Positions 1-9,101 of a stretch of 17,863 nt of DNA are shown in pieces. Position numbers and translations under genes: made by a program. The stretch is from contig CADWAF010004769.1 of NCBI GenBank assembly GCA_902984215.1, forward strand, positions 1-17,863, given 5' to 3'. The notes under the pieces are model-generated. The model was not told where the DNA came from. It made no database searches and saw nothing but the letters and a program-made list of their open reading frames with translations. Position 1 is the first letter of the stretch; each line of letters opens with the position of its first letter. This DNA comes from Willaertia magna. Its lineage: Eukaryota > Heterolobosea > Eutetramitea > Acrasida > Naegleriidae.

Positions 1-46
1 CAACACTTCTCATTGTAACAACAAAAATATTACAAAAAATACAAAA

Positions 47-304
47 ATGGAAAAATCAAAAAGAGAAAAATCAAAAAAGGAAAATGTCATTAAAAAATCT
101 TTACGAATGAATTTATTTTCAAAAAAGATAAAAAATAATGATTTAAATAATAATACAAAAAATATTACAAAAAATAGTTCTACAAAAAAGGAAAATTATA
201 TTGAAGTGTCAACGCCAAGAAAGGTAAGAAATAATAATAATAAAAAAAATTGTAATCATCAAGCGACGAATAGTTTAAATCAAGAACCTTTAATGTTTTT
301 TTAA
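47..304 (+). CDS. small Lys/Asn-rich hypothetical protein (85 aa)
   Basis: An ATG-started ORF of 85 codons, preceded by an A-rich leader (caaaaATGG) like other starts in this window. The product is strongly basic and polar: Lys-Ser-Arg-Glu repeats at residues 1-20, Asn/Lys-rich after that, and a Pro-Arg-Lys near residue 58. There is no signal peptide, membrane segment or recognisable domain. A GTAAGA that could act as a splice donor lies near 226, so this may be the first exon of a longer gene, but no downstream coding exon is evident before 1110. The composition is close to what AT-rich DNA gives by chance, so the gene is only tentative. It would be convergent with the glycosyltransferase gene at 1110-3976. 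Confidence 0.35.
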   Translation: MEKSKREKSKKENVIKKSLRMNLFSKKIKNNDLNNNTKNITKNSSTKKENYIEVSTPRKVRNNNNKKNCNHQATNSLNQEPLMFF

Positions 305-1109
305 AAAATATTTTGTAAAGTAGAAAATTTTGTAAAATAGAAAAATTTTTTAGAAAATGTGTAACGTATATTTTTTTCAATTGTAACATAAAAAACTTTT
401 TAAAAAAACTTTTTACAGTGACTATGTAAATTTCTTTTTAAAAACTATTATTGCATATTTTCTAAAAAGATAATACTGTAATCTAAAACAACATTTTTAA
501 TAAAATTCTAAATTACCCAGTTCGAAACATGTCAATGCAGTCAACTACTTTTTTTTTCAAATAGTTACACGTGAAGCTACAATAATAGACATTTTGTAAT
601 AAATGTAGAAGATTATTCAAATGAAAAGAAGATTTTATGAAATGATTTACAAAATGTTATTGGATGAAAAGTGTAATTGCTAATAGACTAGACTTGGCTT
701 TAAATTGTTTGTTAACAAAAGGTTGGCCGATAGCAGAACAGCATGTTTGACATTAGTGTTATTGGATGTTATGGTTGTGTTTAAAATTTTTTAAGTGCAA
801 AGTGATTAAAAAAGTATTGCTACTTATAAGGATCACAACAAGGTCATAGTTTGAAGGGACATGTTAATAAAAAATATTGTCATTTATGTTCACAAATAAT
901 TTTGTAAACTTTACAACAACCTTTCACTCTAAATTTTTACATCCTTTACAGCTTTTAATAAAAAATAACACAACTTAAAATAAAAAAAAATCCTTCAATG
1001 GAATTAAAAAGATATAGGAACACAAAAGGATATCCAACAAATTATCTAATTTAATAAGCCCTACTAAAATAAAAACAAAACAGGAACAGGTAAGGAAAAA
1101 CAACATAAA
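305..1109. other. 805-bp gap with no convincing gene
   Basis: This interval lies between two convergent genes. Its first part (305-480) is T/A-rich and has two TTTTGTAAA units at 311-337, the same motif found inside several coding regions here. The part from about 500 to 860 is less AT-rich than the genes. It has short open stretches on the + strand around 645-750: one reads about 28 codons from an ATG at 662-664, another about 20 codons from an ATG at 621, and stops interrupt both. These may be relics of a gene. I see no RNA gene, terminal repeats or transposon ends. Confidence 0.5.
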
Positions 1110-3976
1110 TTATTTATTTAAAAATTGCATAATTTTAACAGAAATAGCATGTAACACTTCATTTGTAATTCCTTCCAAATCAATCACCAAATCACATGGT
1201 ATTTTAGGATCCACATACGTTTCATCATTTGGCGTTAAAAATTTATAACTAATCTCTCTTTCCAATTTCTCTAACATTTCCAAATCATTTTCTTTATTTT
1301 CTTCCACATTGTGTTCCTTATTTATTAAAATACCCTTCCTTTTTTGTAAATGAATATATTCACCTCTTTTTCTAATTTTATCAACCATCATTCTCTTTCT
1401 TTCTAAATTCTTTAATTTTTCCCAAAGTGGTTCAATTTCTTTACGAAAATCACAACTATATATAGTATGTGAAATATCAATTACATTTATAGGTAAAGAA
1501 GTATGAAAATGTATAACTGGATGTTGACAAATATAATTTGGTAATTTAATTTTTAAATTTGGTTCAATTTCCTCTTCTGTATAAATCATTCTATATTTAG
1601 GTTGTAAAATTCCCTTTTCCATTTTTCTTAAAGTTTTACGTAATTCTAAAATTGAAAATTTACCACATTCAGGTGCATATAAAAGGAAACTATTTTTAGG
1701 CATAAATAAACTATAAAAAGAACCACTACCAATTGTGGAAATATAAATATCTAAATTTGAAAATATTTCAATTTGTTGAATTGGATTTAAATTTTCTAAT
1801 TTTATTGGAATAATTGTAAATTTAAAGTTTTTTAGAATGTCATGTCCAAATATGGAAGTTAATGGATTATTTTGTAAATTTTGTAAAGTATTTTCTAATT
1901 TGGAAATTATATTGTTAATATTTTTAAAAATATTTCCGTGACGACTTTCTTTCTTTTTGTAATGAATTCCAATTTTAAAATGATATTTTTGTAAAGAATT
2001 TTGTAAAGTTTGTGTATTTTGTTGTAAAGAATTTTGTAAAATAAAATTTGGATCTTGTCTATTTGGATCAATTCCCAAATTTGTTAAAAATAAATTTCTT
2101 AATCCTAATAAAGATAATTCTCTAAATTTAGAATTTTCAGGAACTGGAATAATCGCTCTATCACCAATTCCAAACATTACCTTTTTAAAACAAATTTGTA
2201 ATTCATCCAAATTTGTAAATTCATCCACTTCCTTTTTAGTAATTTTAAAATTTTTAAATAAATTGACATCACGTTCACATGGAGCATTTTCAATTTGAAA
2301 TTGTAAACTATTTACAATATCCTTTTTAGAATATTTATCTATATTTTGATAACTACATCTTTGTAAAATTGGTCTATAACCATTTTTAGTAATTATTTTA
2401 TTATTTTTATTTATTCCATTAAATAAATTTGTCCAAATTAAACTATTAATTATTGTTTGAGTTTTATTATAGAGAAATGATGATTGATATTCCATACATA
2501 ATTCTTGTAAATATCCAAAATTATCTAATCCATCTATTTTTAGAAATTTATTATTTGGTTTAAAAAATTATTTTAAAAAATATAATTTTAAAAATATAAT
2601 TGTTAAAATGGTTGTGTAACATATATTCCACAAGTTGACAAGTTGACAGCTGTGACAATAACTTACCTGATGGACAAGGTCTATAATTAATTTCATCTAA
2701 AAATAATAAAGTAACATTATTGGGATGATATCCAAATTTAGTAATTACTTCATACCAAGGTAAAAAATTATCTAAATTAAATTAATTTTACAACAATAAA
2801 ATAAAAATAAACATTACAAAAATAAAAAAAATTGTAAAAAAAATTGTAAAAAGAGTTTACAAAAAAAAAATACTAACCAACCAATAAATGTCCAATATTT
2901 CCCGCCGCATATCTTACCGTAATAAATACCGGATCATCCAAAAATGGAATATTCTTCTCCATCATTTCCAAAATAGGTAATTCCTGATCCACAAACTTTA
3001 AATCCAATAAACCTCTAATTCCTCTACGCCAAGCTTGTACACTTAATAAAGGATTATAAAAATTATTTTTAGAATATAAAAGAAAATTTAAAGTTTTTGA
3101 TAAATTTGAAATTTTTGAATTTTTAAAATAAATAAATTGTCCTTTTTTGTTCATACAAATATTTTCTAAAAACCAAGAAGATTGTGAAGTGTCTTGTGGT
3201 GCTTCTGATTGTAATAAATAAGTGTTTTGAAAGGATTTAAAATTACTATAAATGGGAAAGGAATGTTGTGTTTTTTTTTGTTGTAATGATTCTTGTTTTA
3301 GTAATGGTGTAAAATCTAGATTTGGTGCATTTTCTTTTTTTTGTAAAGTATTTTGTAAAGAATTTTGTAAAGTATTGTCAGTATTGTCACGATAATTATT
3401 GTAAAGTATTTTTTTTGTAAGAATTGCTTGTTTAAAATTATCAATTATTTGTAAATTTTGTAAAGTTTTAGCATCATCATTCATTAATTGTTGTTGACTA
3501 TTAGATTGTTGTAATGAATGATTAACATTTTTAAATTTTAATAAATAAATTAAAAAACAACAAAAAAATATAAAAAATATAAAAAATAAAAATACTTTTC
3601 GTTTTCTAATAAATAACTTAATGAAACGTTGTTGTATGAAAGAATATTTTTTTTTCTTTTTTTTCATGTCATCCACGTCATCAATCATATTGTCATTGTC
3701 AGTAATAAAATTATTAATAAATATTTGTGTATTATCATTACTATTGTCAATAACATTGTTATTATTATTACCACCACCACCCATTAATATACGATTATTA
3801 ATAGTACTGTTATTAAAAGTGTTGTGACTAGTACTACTGCTACTACTACTGCCCATCATTCCTATTGTTGTTGTTGTTGTTGTTGTACTATTATTATTAC
3901 CTAGAGAAAAAGAAGAAGAAGAAGAAGAACCAGTATAGGATGAAGATAATGCTTGTTGATGTTGCTGGGGATTCAT
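1110..3976 (-). CDS. GT61-like type II membrane glycosyltransferase (3 exons, 875 aa)
   Basis: Exons are 3976-2878, 2771-2667 and 2533-1110. Donors GTTAGT and GTAAGT and acceptors TTTAG and AATAG join in phase 1 at both junctions, giving 2628 nt. The start follows an A-tract. Residues 1-105 are low-complexity Ser/Asn/Thr/Gly, then a Lys/Arg-rich stretch and a single membrane helix at about 128-146. This is type II Golgi topology: short basic cytosolic side, long lumenal side. The first splice rebuilds a GHLLVDNFLPWYEV block, which resembles the N-G-H-x-x-x-D-x-x-x-P motif of family GT61/DUF563 (EOGT and POMGNT2 relatives). Near the C-terminus NLDIYISTIGSGSFYSLFMP matches the GT61 'D-x-x-I-x-x-x-G-S/A-x-x...F-M-P' nucleotide-sugar region. 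Inferred role: adding a sugar to glycoproteins in the Golgi; donor and acceptor unknown. Leu-Gln-Asn mini-repeats sit in linkers. Fold assignment is fairly secure, substrate is not. Confidence 0.8.
2534..2666 (-). other. intron 2 of the glycosyltransferase gene
   Basis: 133 nt, GTAAGT...AATAG on the minus strand. Removing it joins CPSG in phase 1 to DGLDNFGYLQE and then to the long third exon. It carries a tandem copy of CAAGTTGA(C/A) on the + strand at about 2631-2648. Confidence 0.85.
2772..2877 (-). other. intron 1 of the glycosyltransferase gene
   Basis: 106 nt, GTTAGT...TTTAG on the minus strand, with poly-T tracts and repeated TTTTTACAA units. Removing it replaces an immediate in-frame TAG with an Asp codon and restores the conserved GHLLVDN block. 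Confidence 0.85.
3730..3955. repeat. microsatellite tract in glycosyltransferase exon 1
   Basis: Consecutive trinucleotide runs encode homopolymers in the N-terminal cytosolic region. On the + strand these are GAAGAA near 3908-3928 (Ser), TTG repeats at about 3865-3886 (Thr), TACTAC/TGCTAC near 3833-3850 (Ser) and ATT/ACC runs near 3757-3780 (Asn, Gly). Their lengths are likely polymorphic. Confidence 0.8.
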
Positions 3977-4206
3977 TTTTTTGTTGTTTGGTGTGAAATT
4001 AATAATTTTAAACGTTATGGATATTGATGTTACTGTCGGCTAATGTGTATCTATAATCTGATTTATTATTAATATAATTGAGGGTTTAAGTTTTGTGCGA
4101 TGATTTGTCAACACATCAATTTTATTAATTTGTGGTGATTGCGCCTTTTGAAAAGTTTTTATCTCAACAACTACACAATCAATTGAAAATAAATAAATTG
4201 TTATAA

Positions 4207-5769
4207 TTGCAATATACAATACAACAAAAAAAAACATTAACTTATTATGAAATTTTAAATATTGAAAAAACATCAACCAAAGATGAAATTAAAAAAGCAT
4301 ACAAAAAACAAGCATTAATTTGGCATCCCGATAGAAATTTAAATAATCAAGAAGAAGCAACAAATAAATTTAAACAAATACAAGATGCATATGAAACTTT
4401 AATGGATGATAATGAAAGAGCATGGTATGATGATCATATGTATATGATGACTACTAAAAATAATATATCTTCTAAAAATGAAGATCAATTATTTAATGAA
4501 CCAGAACAAGTTAATTTATTTAATTATTTATCTTCAAATTGTTATACAACATTTAATACAAAAGATAAAAATAATTTTTATTCCATTTTTGAAAATTTAT
4601 TTATTACCATATTAAAAGAAGAAGAATTATATTCTAATCATAAAACTTATACAAAACCAACAAATATACCTAAATTTGGTAATGAAACAACTAATATAGA
4701 ATTAGTAATACAATTTTATCAATTTTGGAATAAATTTACAACAAAAAGAACATTTGCATGGAAAGATAAATGGAAATTATCTGAAGCTCCAAATAGTTAT
4801 ATTCGTAGAAATATGGAAAAGGAAAATGAAGAAGAAAGGAAATCTGCAAAAAAGGAATATAATGAAACATTAAAACATGTATTAAAAAAGATGAAAAGTA
4901 AAGATCCTAGAATTTTAAAAGAAATTGAAAGAAAAAAGAAATTAGAAGAAGAAGAATTATTAAAGAAAGAAGAAGAAAGAAAGAAAGTTGAAGAATTTAA
5001 GAGAAAATATCATTTAGAAAAGGAAAAGTTAAAGAAACAATTGGAAGAGGAAGTGATGATTGGTGATAATGATGATTTAGATGATGATGATGTGGAAGTG
5101 GATGAAGAATTTAATGAAATGCAAGATGCATTGGATGAAGTGGAAGATTTATTTGATAATTTATATTTTAATAATAAAAAGAAAAATGTGAGTGATGAAG
5201 AAGAAGAAGAAGAGGAAGAAAATAAAGAGAATGTGAATAAGGAAGAAGAGAATAATGAAAGTGTAGTGTCATCGTCATTTAGTAATAACAATAATAATAA
5301 TAAAAAGAATAAAAAGAAGGAAAAGAAAAAGATGAAAAAGAATAAATTATTTAATATGATGAATAATGAAGAACAAGAAGAATTACAAAAAGAAGAAAAA
5401 CAAGAAGAAGAAGAAATAAAAGAAAAGAAAAAGAATAAAAAACAATTAGAAAAGAAGAATAAACAACAAAAACAATCATCGGAAAACACTAAGAAGGAAA
5501 AAGAAGAAATAATAATATTGAATGAAGAAGAATCTAAGCAACAACAACAACAAGAAGAAGAAGAACAAAAGAATGAAGAAGAAGAAGATAGTGTTGTGAA
5601 TAATACAACAACAAAAGAAAAGAAGAAACGTAGAAGAGCAGATAAAAATAATAAAAAGGAAAATGAAAAGAAAGAAAGTTTAAAATGTAATGTTTGTGGA
5701 GAAGAATTTCCAACTAGAAATTCACTATTTACTCATATTAAACAAAAGGGTCATGCTTTACATAAATAA
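4207..5769 (+). CDS. DNAJC21/JJJ1-type J-domain and C2H2 zinc-finger protein
   Basis: Numbering from 4207 gives 520 aa. A J-domain lies at about 10-76 with the HPD motif at residues 40-42 (WHPDRN). A middle region follows with FYQFWNKFTTKRTFAWKD and then RRNMEKENEEER...KKEYNETLK...KSKDPRI, the signature of JJJ1/DNAJC21. A long Glu/Lys/Asn-rich linker follows, then a C-terminal C2H2 finger (C494, C497, H510, H516). In known systems this co-chaperone stimulates Hsp70 on late cytoplasmic 60S ribosomal particles to release shuttling factors. Odd point: no ATG exists between the upstream in-frame TAA (4204-4206) and the J-domain, and no AG acceptor lies there either. Codon 4207 is TTG. Initiation is therefore unresolved (non-AUG start, sequence error or damage), although the body of the ORF is intact. 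Identity is confident. Confidence 0.9.
   Translation: MQYTIQQKKTLTYYEILNIEKTSTKDEIKKAYKKQALIWHPDRNLNNQEEATNKFKQIQDAYETLMDDNERAWYDDHMYMMTTKNNISSKNEDQLFNEPEQVNLFNYLSSNCYTTFNTKDKNNFYSIFENLFITILKEEELYSNHKTYTKPTNIPKFGNETTNIELVIQFYQFWNKFTTKRTFAWKDKWKLSEAPNSYIRRNMEKENEEERKSAKKEYNETLKHVLKKMKSKDPRILKEIERKKKLEEEELLKKEEERKKVEEFKRKYHLEKEKLKKQLEEEVMIGDNDDLDDDDVEVDEEFNEMQDALDEVEDLFDNLYFNNKKKNVSDEEEEEEEENKENVNKEEENNESVVSSSFSNNNNNNKKNKKKEKKKMKKNKLFNMMNNEEQEELQKEEKQEEEEIKEKKKNKKQLEKKNKQQKQSSENTKKEKEEIIILNEEESKQQQQQEEEEQKNEEEEDSVVNNTTTKEKKKRRRADKNNKKENEKKESLKCNVCGEEFPTRNSLFTHIKQKGHALHK
5040..5650 (+). repeat. low-complexity Glu/Lys/Asn/Gln coding tract
   Basis: GAA/GAT/AAA/CAA-rich imperfect trinucleotide repeats encode the charged linker between the J-protein middle region and its zinc finger. 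They include a run of CAA at about 5540-5553 and several GAAGAA runs. Confidence 0.8.
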
Positions 5770-5777
5770 ATTTATTT
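5764..5777. promoter_or_regulatory. palindromic bidirectional poly(A)-signal candidate
   Basis: AAATAAATTTATTT is a perfect palindrome presenting AATAAA on both strands between two convergent genes. On the + strand AATAAA (5765-5770) overlaps the J-protein stop (5767-5769). On the minus strand AATAAA (5776-5771) lies about 14 nt past the RCC1-BTB stop. A second minus-strand AATAAA (5794-5789) overlaps that stop itself. Confidence 0.5.
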
Positions 5778-5789
5778 AATTAATACAAT

Positions 5790-8264
5790 TTATTGAATAT
5801 TACATTTACTATTAGCATTTGTACCATTGTTATTTCTATTATTGTTATTATTACTTGTTCCATTATTAGTATTACCATTATTATTATTAGTATTAGAATG
5901 ATGTTGATAATGTTGTGGATGTGCAGTGTCATGTCTTCCATTTAAAATAGTTTCAATCATTTCCAAATCCTTTTCTTCATTAAATTGATCAATTAAATGT
6001 TGTCTATCATTTTCATCTAATAAATTCTTAAATGCTTCTTCTTGTTCTTTAATATAATTAAATACTTCTTCTTCATATTTTAATTCATTTTCTTTTAATT
6101 CTTTTAATTTTTCTTTTAAAATATTAAATTTATCAAATAAATTTAAATCAATTAAAATATTTTCTAATTCATTAAAATTAAAATAATTTACATTTTTAGC
6201 AATTAATTGAATACAACTATTTTTAACATTTTCAGCTTGACATAAATCACTAATTTGTAAAATATCAATTACATTTTGTAAATCTAAATATTTTATAATT
6301 TTTCTTTCAATTATAATTTTTAAATTATCTAAATTAATTCTAGTACATAATTCTAATAAGGAAATTAATTGTTCACTTTTAATTTCATCATCTGTAGGTT
6401 CATGTCCAGTATATAAATATTTTAAAATAATTTCAAATATATCCATTGTAATATTTTCAAATGGAATTCTTTTTTGTAAACTTTCAATAAATGTATTTGT
6501 TGTAAACATTATTTTAAAATAATCACATCTACAACTTAATATACATTTATGTAATTTTAATATATTATTATTATCATTAATTAATTCAATTTCAATATCA
6601 CTATATTTAGAATATTTATATATATTTATAAAGTCATTCATATATTCATCTAACACTCCAGATGTACATCCAGCAATTACATCAATTTTAGAATGTTTAT
6701 TGTAATCTTCATTATTATCTTCTATAAATAGATTGTTATTAAAAATATAATCATTCATTACACGTTCCACTTCCTTTTCATTTTCCTTTTTAATATTAAT
6801 TGTCATATTTGTATATAATAATTCTAATACATGATTTAATATTTCTTTATCTTTCATTACATTTTTATCCATTACAATATTTATTTTATTATCCATTCCA
6901 TTTATGGTAGTGATATTAGAATTATTTAATAAATATTTAAAATAATTACTTCTATAATATAAAATACATGCATGTACATTTATAGGAATATCATCTCCTT
7001 CCAAATATATACATACATCACTTAAATTATTTCCACCATCTCCATTTAAAGTAATACTATTGTCACTATTTAAATTATTTTTTAATAACTTTTCAAAATC
7101 ATGACTAGTTCCTAATCCAGTTAAAAACATTAAACTTTGTGGTCCCATAAATACATTATCTATATAAATAGCATTTAATTCTTTAATTGGTAATAATTTA
7201 TTTATATATTTATTATGTCCATGACCTAAATGGTAATGTATATTATTACCAAATGTAAATAATTTACCATTTTTAGTTAAAATACCAAATGAACTATATC
7301 CACTAAATATAGATTTAATATTTAATGATTGTGACATATTTGGTAATTCTATTTTTAAAGGTTCTATAAATGTATCATATTTCTTTTCATTTTTAAAATA
7401 TCCCCATAAATATAAATTTCCAAATTTATCTAAAGCTAATGAATGTTTATAACCACAACTAATTTTAATCCATTCTTCCATATTTGGATGTGGAATTTCA
7501 ATTGCATCTTCTTCACTTATAAAAGTATTTTCTACACCAACTATTATTCCATTTTTAGAATGTTGATGATACTTTCCTAATTGATAATCACTATTTTTAC
7601 CAAATCCATAAATCTTACCATTTTTAGATAATAATAAAACATGTTGACCACCACATTCTACATTTATAATTTCCTTATTTTTCATATTTTTTATAATTAA
7701 AGGTTTATTTCTATTATTTAATCCCCAAGAAAATACATTTCCAAAATTATCTAAACAACAACTATGATATTCTCCCGCACTAACTTGTTGAATTTTAAAT
7801 TGAAATAAATATTGTAAAGGTTCTGGTTGACAAGTTAATGTTGTCACTCCATGTCCAACACCAATACCAAATCCACAACCAAATACGGTACCATCATCCG
7901 TTAAAATTAATGAATGAGTTTTACCACATTTAGCTTGAATTACTTTATATATTTGTTGTTCTTCTTTTGTAATTTCATTTATTTCTATAAATGGTTTTGT
8001 AATTAATTGTGGAATTAAAAAATTAATTTGATCTAAATCGTCAGGATTACCTAATCCTAAAGCACCATATCTATTACGTCCTACACCATAGATTTTACCT
8101 ATTTTAGTAATAATTAGAGTATGCCATAAACCTAAAGAGATTTCTTTAATGTTTTGTAAAGTATTTGTTAAATAATCATTTAATTTAAATTGTTCTTGTG
8201 TTTTTGTTGTGTTTAATGCTAATCCACCAAATCCACCATAACCAACAGTGTAGACTATTGACAT
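5790..8264 (-). CDS. RCC1-repeat protein with two BTB domains (824 aa)
   Basis: A single exon from an ATG after an A-rich leader. Residues 1-385 hold RCC1-type blades, recognisable by recurring signatures: SLGLWHTLIITKIGKIYGVG (43-62), AKCGKTHSLILTDDGTVFGC (111-130), SAGEYHSCCLDNFGNVFSWG (162-181), ECGGQHVLLLSKNGKIYGFG (203-222) and SCGYKHSLALDKFGNLYLWG (269-288). A first BTB/POZ-like region spans about 413-495 (LSDVCIYLEGDDIPINVHAC). A second, better-preserved BTB spans about 552-660 (YSDIEIELI...LHKCILSCRCDYFKIMF) and is followed by a BACK-like helical part. The C-terminus is coiled coil and then an Asn/Gly/Thr-rich tail. RCC1-BTB proteins commonly serve as cullin-3 substrate adaptors or scaffolds; that role is inferred here. 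The gene is convergent with the J-protein gene. Confidence 0.9.
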   Translation of the reverse strand: MSIVYTVGYGGFGGLALNTTKTQEQFKLNDYLTNTLQNIKEISLGLWHTLIITKIGKIYGVGRNRYGALGLGNPDDLDQINFLIPQLITKPFIEINEITKEEQQIYKVIQAKCGKTHSLILTDDGTVFGCGFGIGVGHGVTTLTCQPEPLQYLFQFKIQQVSAGEYHSCCLDNFGNVFSWGLNNRNKPLIIKNMKNKEIINVECGGQHVLLLSKNGKIYGFGKNSDYQLGKYHQHSKNGIIVGVENTFISEEDAIEIPHPNMEEWIKISCGYKHSLALDKFGNLYLWGYFKNEKKYDTFIEPLKIELPNMSQSLNIKSIFSGYSSFGILTKNGKLFTFGNNIHYHLGHGHNKYINKLLPIKELNAIYIDNVFMGPQSLMFLTGLGTSHDFEKLLKNNLNSDNSITLNGDGGNNLSDVCIYLEGDDIPINVHACILYYRSNYFKYLLNNSNITTINGMDNKINIVMDKNVMKDKEILNHVLELLYTNMTINIKKENEKEVERVMNDYIFNNNLFIEDNNEDYNKHSKIDVIAGCTSGVLDEYMNDFINIYKYSKYSDIEIELINDNNNILKLHKCILSCRCDYFKIMFTTNTFIESLQKRIPFENITMDIFEIILKYLYTGHEPTDDEIKSEQLISLLELCTRINLDNLKIIIERKIIKYLDLQNVIDILQISDLCQAENVKNSCIQLIAKNVNYFNFNELENILIDLNLFDKFNILKEKLKELKENELKYEEEVFNYIKEQEEAFKNLLDENDRQHLIDQFNEEKDLEMIETILNGRHDTAHPQHYQHHSNTNNNNGNTNNGTSNNNNNRNNNGTNANSKCNIQ

Positions 8265-8549
8265 TTTATTTTTTTAATTTTTTTTTATTTTTTTTTAATT
8301 TTTCAAAGATTGGTTTTGTTGTGGTTATTTATTGTAATCTAAAGATTGGTTTCAATTAATTGAAGGGGTTGGATTGGTTGAATTGAATCAATTGTTGTTG
8401 TTGCGGTTTGGGTGAGTACATAGTGTCCTTGTTCAAAGTACAGTGTTTTAATTGATTGGTTAATTGATAGGTTGAAAGTTAATAATGGTATTTACAAAAA
8501 ATTATTTAAAAACAATTAAGGCAATTTAATGTTGTATATATTTAATTGT
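8265..8549. promoter_or_regulatory. upstream region of the RCC1-BTB gene with four CCAAT boxes
   Basis: Poly-T/A DNA next to the start is followed by four ATTGG (CCAAT on the minus, coding strand) at 8309-8313, 8345-8349, 8373-8377 and 8455-8459. Two sit in the context AAAGATTGGTTT. They lie 45-195 nt upstream of the ATG. CCAAT is the NF-Y binding core in many eukaryotes; use as a promoter element here is inference. No gene was seen in the interval. Confidence 0.4.
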
Positions 8550-8741
8550 TTAATAGTTATTACAAAAGAGCTTTTCATCTCCAAAACTGAAACGCATGAA
8601 TGTTGCTTCAACATCCCAATAATCTTCTGTAATGGTTGATCTTTTAAATGTCAATTCCAAGTCACAATCTAAACAAATAAATTCATTTTCCTTAAAATAA
8701 TGTTCCAAAACAATTTTATAACTGAAACTATCTTGATAACT
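8550..8741 (-). CDS. orphan terminal exon or gene fragment (about 60 codons)
   Basis: An open frame ends at TAA 8552-8550. It reads DSFSYKIVLEHYFKENEFIC and then LDCDLELTFKRSTITEDYWD, VEATFMRFSFGDEKLFCNNY. Its amino-acid mix is balanced, with Cys, Trp, Asp and Phe, unlike the Lys/Glu/Asn background, so it looks genuinely coding. No ATG lies at its start. The minus strand just upstream ends TTATTATTATTAAG, a plausible splice acceptor at about 8742. It may be the last exon of the damaged coiled-coil gene at 8773-9101, although that reading frame meets its own TAA (8775-8773) first. It may also be a remnant of another gene. I do not recognise the domain. Confidence 0.4.
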   Translation of the reverse strand, partial: SYQDSFSYKIVLEHYFKENEFICLDCDLELTFKRSTITEDYWDVEATFMRFSFGDEKLFCNNY

Positions 8742-8772
8742 TAATAATAATAAAAAATAATTATAACAATAA

Positions 8773-9101
8773 TTATTGTAACTTTAATAAATAATTTTCT
8801 AAAGAATGAATAGTTTCTTCCTTTTCTTTTAAAATTATTTGTTTTTCATTTACTTGTTGTAAAATTTTAATTTTTAAATTTGAAATTTCTAATTTTAAAT
8901 TAGATTTTTCTTTTTCTAAATTTAATAATTGTTCTACATGTTGTTGTAAAATTAATTCTAAAGACTGTTCAAATTTAAAGCCAATTCTTTTTTAGAATAT
9001 TCTTCTTCTTTTTGTTTAATGAAATTTTCATACTTTTCTTTATAAGTAATTTCTAATTGTTGTCTTTCCTTTTCAAGTAATTGTTTAAATAATGAATTCA
9101 T
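8773..9101 (-). pseudogene. frameshifted coiled-coil gene, paralogue of 12610-13635
   Basis: From the ATG at 9101 the frame reads 47 codons (MNSLFKQLLEKER...KKEEEYSKKELAL) and stops at TAG 8960-8958. A second frame, entered near 8980-8985, continues to 8773 with FEQSLELILQQHVEQLLNLE and KLEISNLKIKILQQVNEK. The two halves together follow the paralogue on the + strand, which has KEKEEEFSKKEME, QNILQQHDEQLQILKKEKS and KLEISNFKMEILELVNEK in the same order. One net single-base loss (or two-base gain) near the TTGG at 8982 explains the break. No membrane segment follows. It could be a true pseudogene or an assembly error. A TTAG acceptor just before the ATG (9107-9106) leaves room for an upstream exon, but none was found. 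Confidence 0.65.

Noticed and set aside
505..540. tRNA T-arm-like GTTCGAA
   Set aside because: The flanking bases do not pair into a T stem, and no A box, acceptor stem or anticodon arm fits.
668..686. A 16-nt intron (GTGTAATTGCTAATAG) in the first gap
   Set aside because: Too short for this genome, and the flanking frames do not match.
4040..4276. Minus-strand 78-codon ORF across the divergent promoter
   Set aside because: It overlaps the start of the J-domain on the other strand, has no family features, and is best seen as chance in AT-rich DNA.
5010..5489. Long minus-strand ORF rich in Ser and Phe
   Set aside because: It is the antisense of the Glu/Lys-rich linker of the J-domain protein; GAA/AAG repeats read as TTC/CTT on the other strand.
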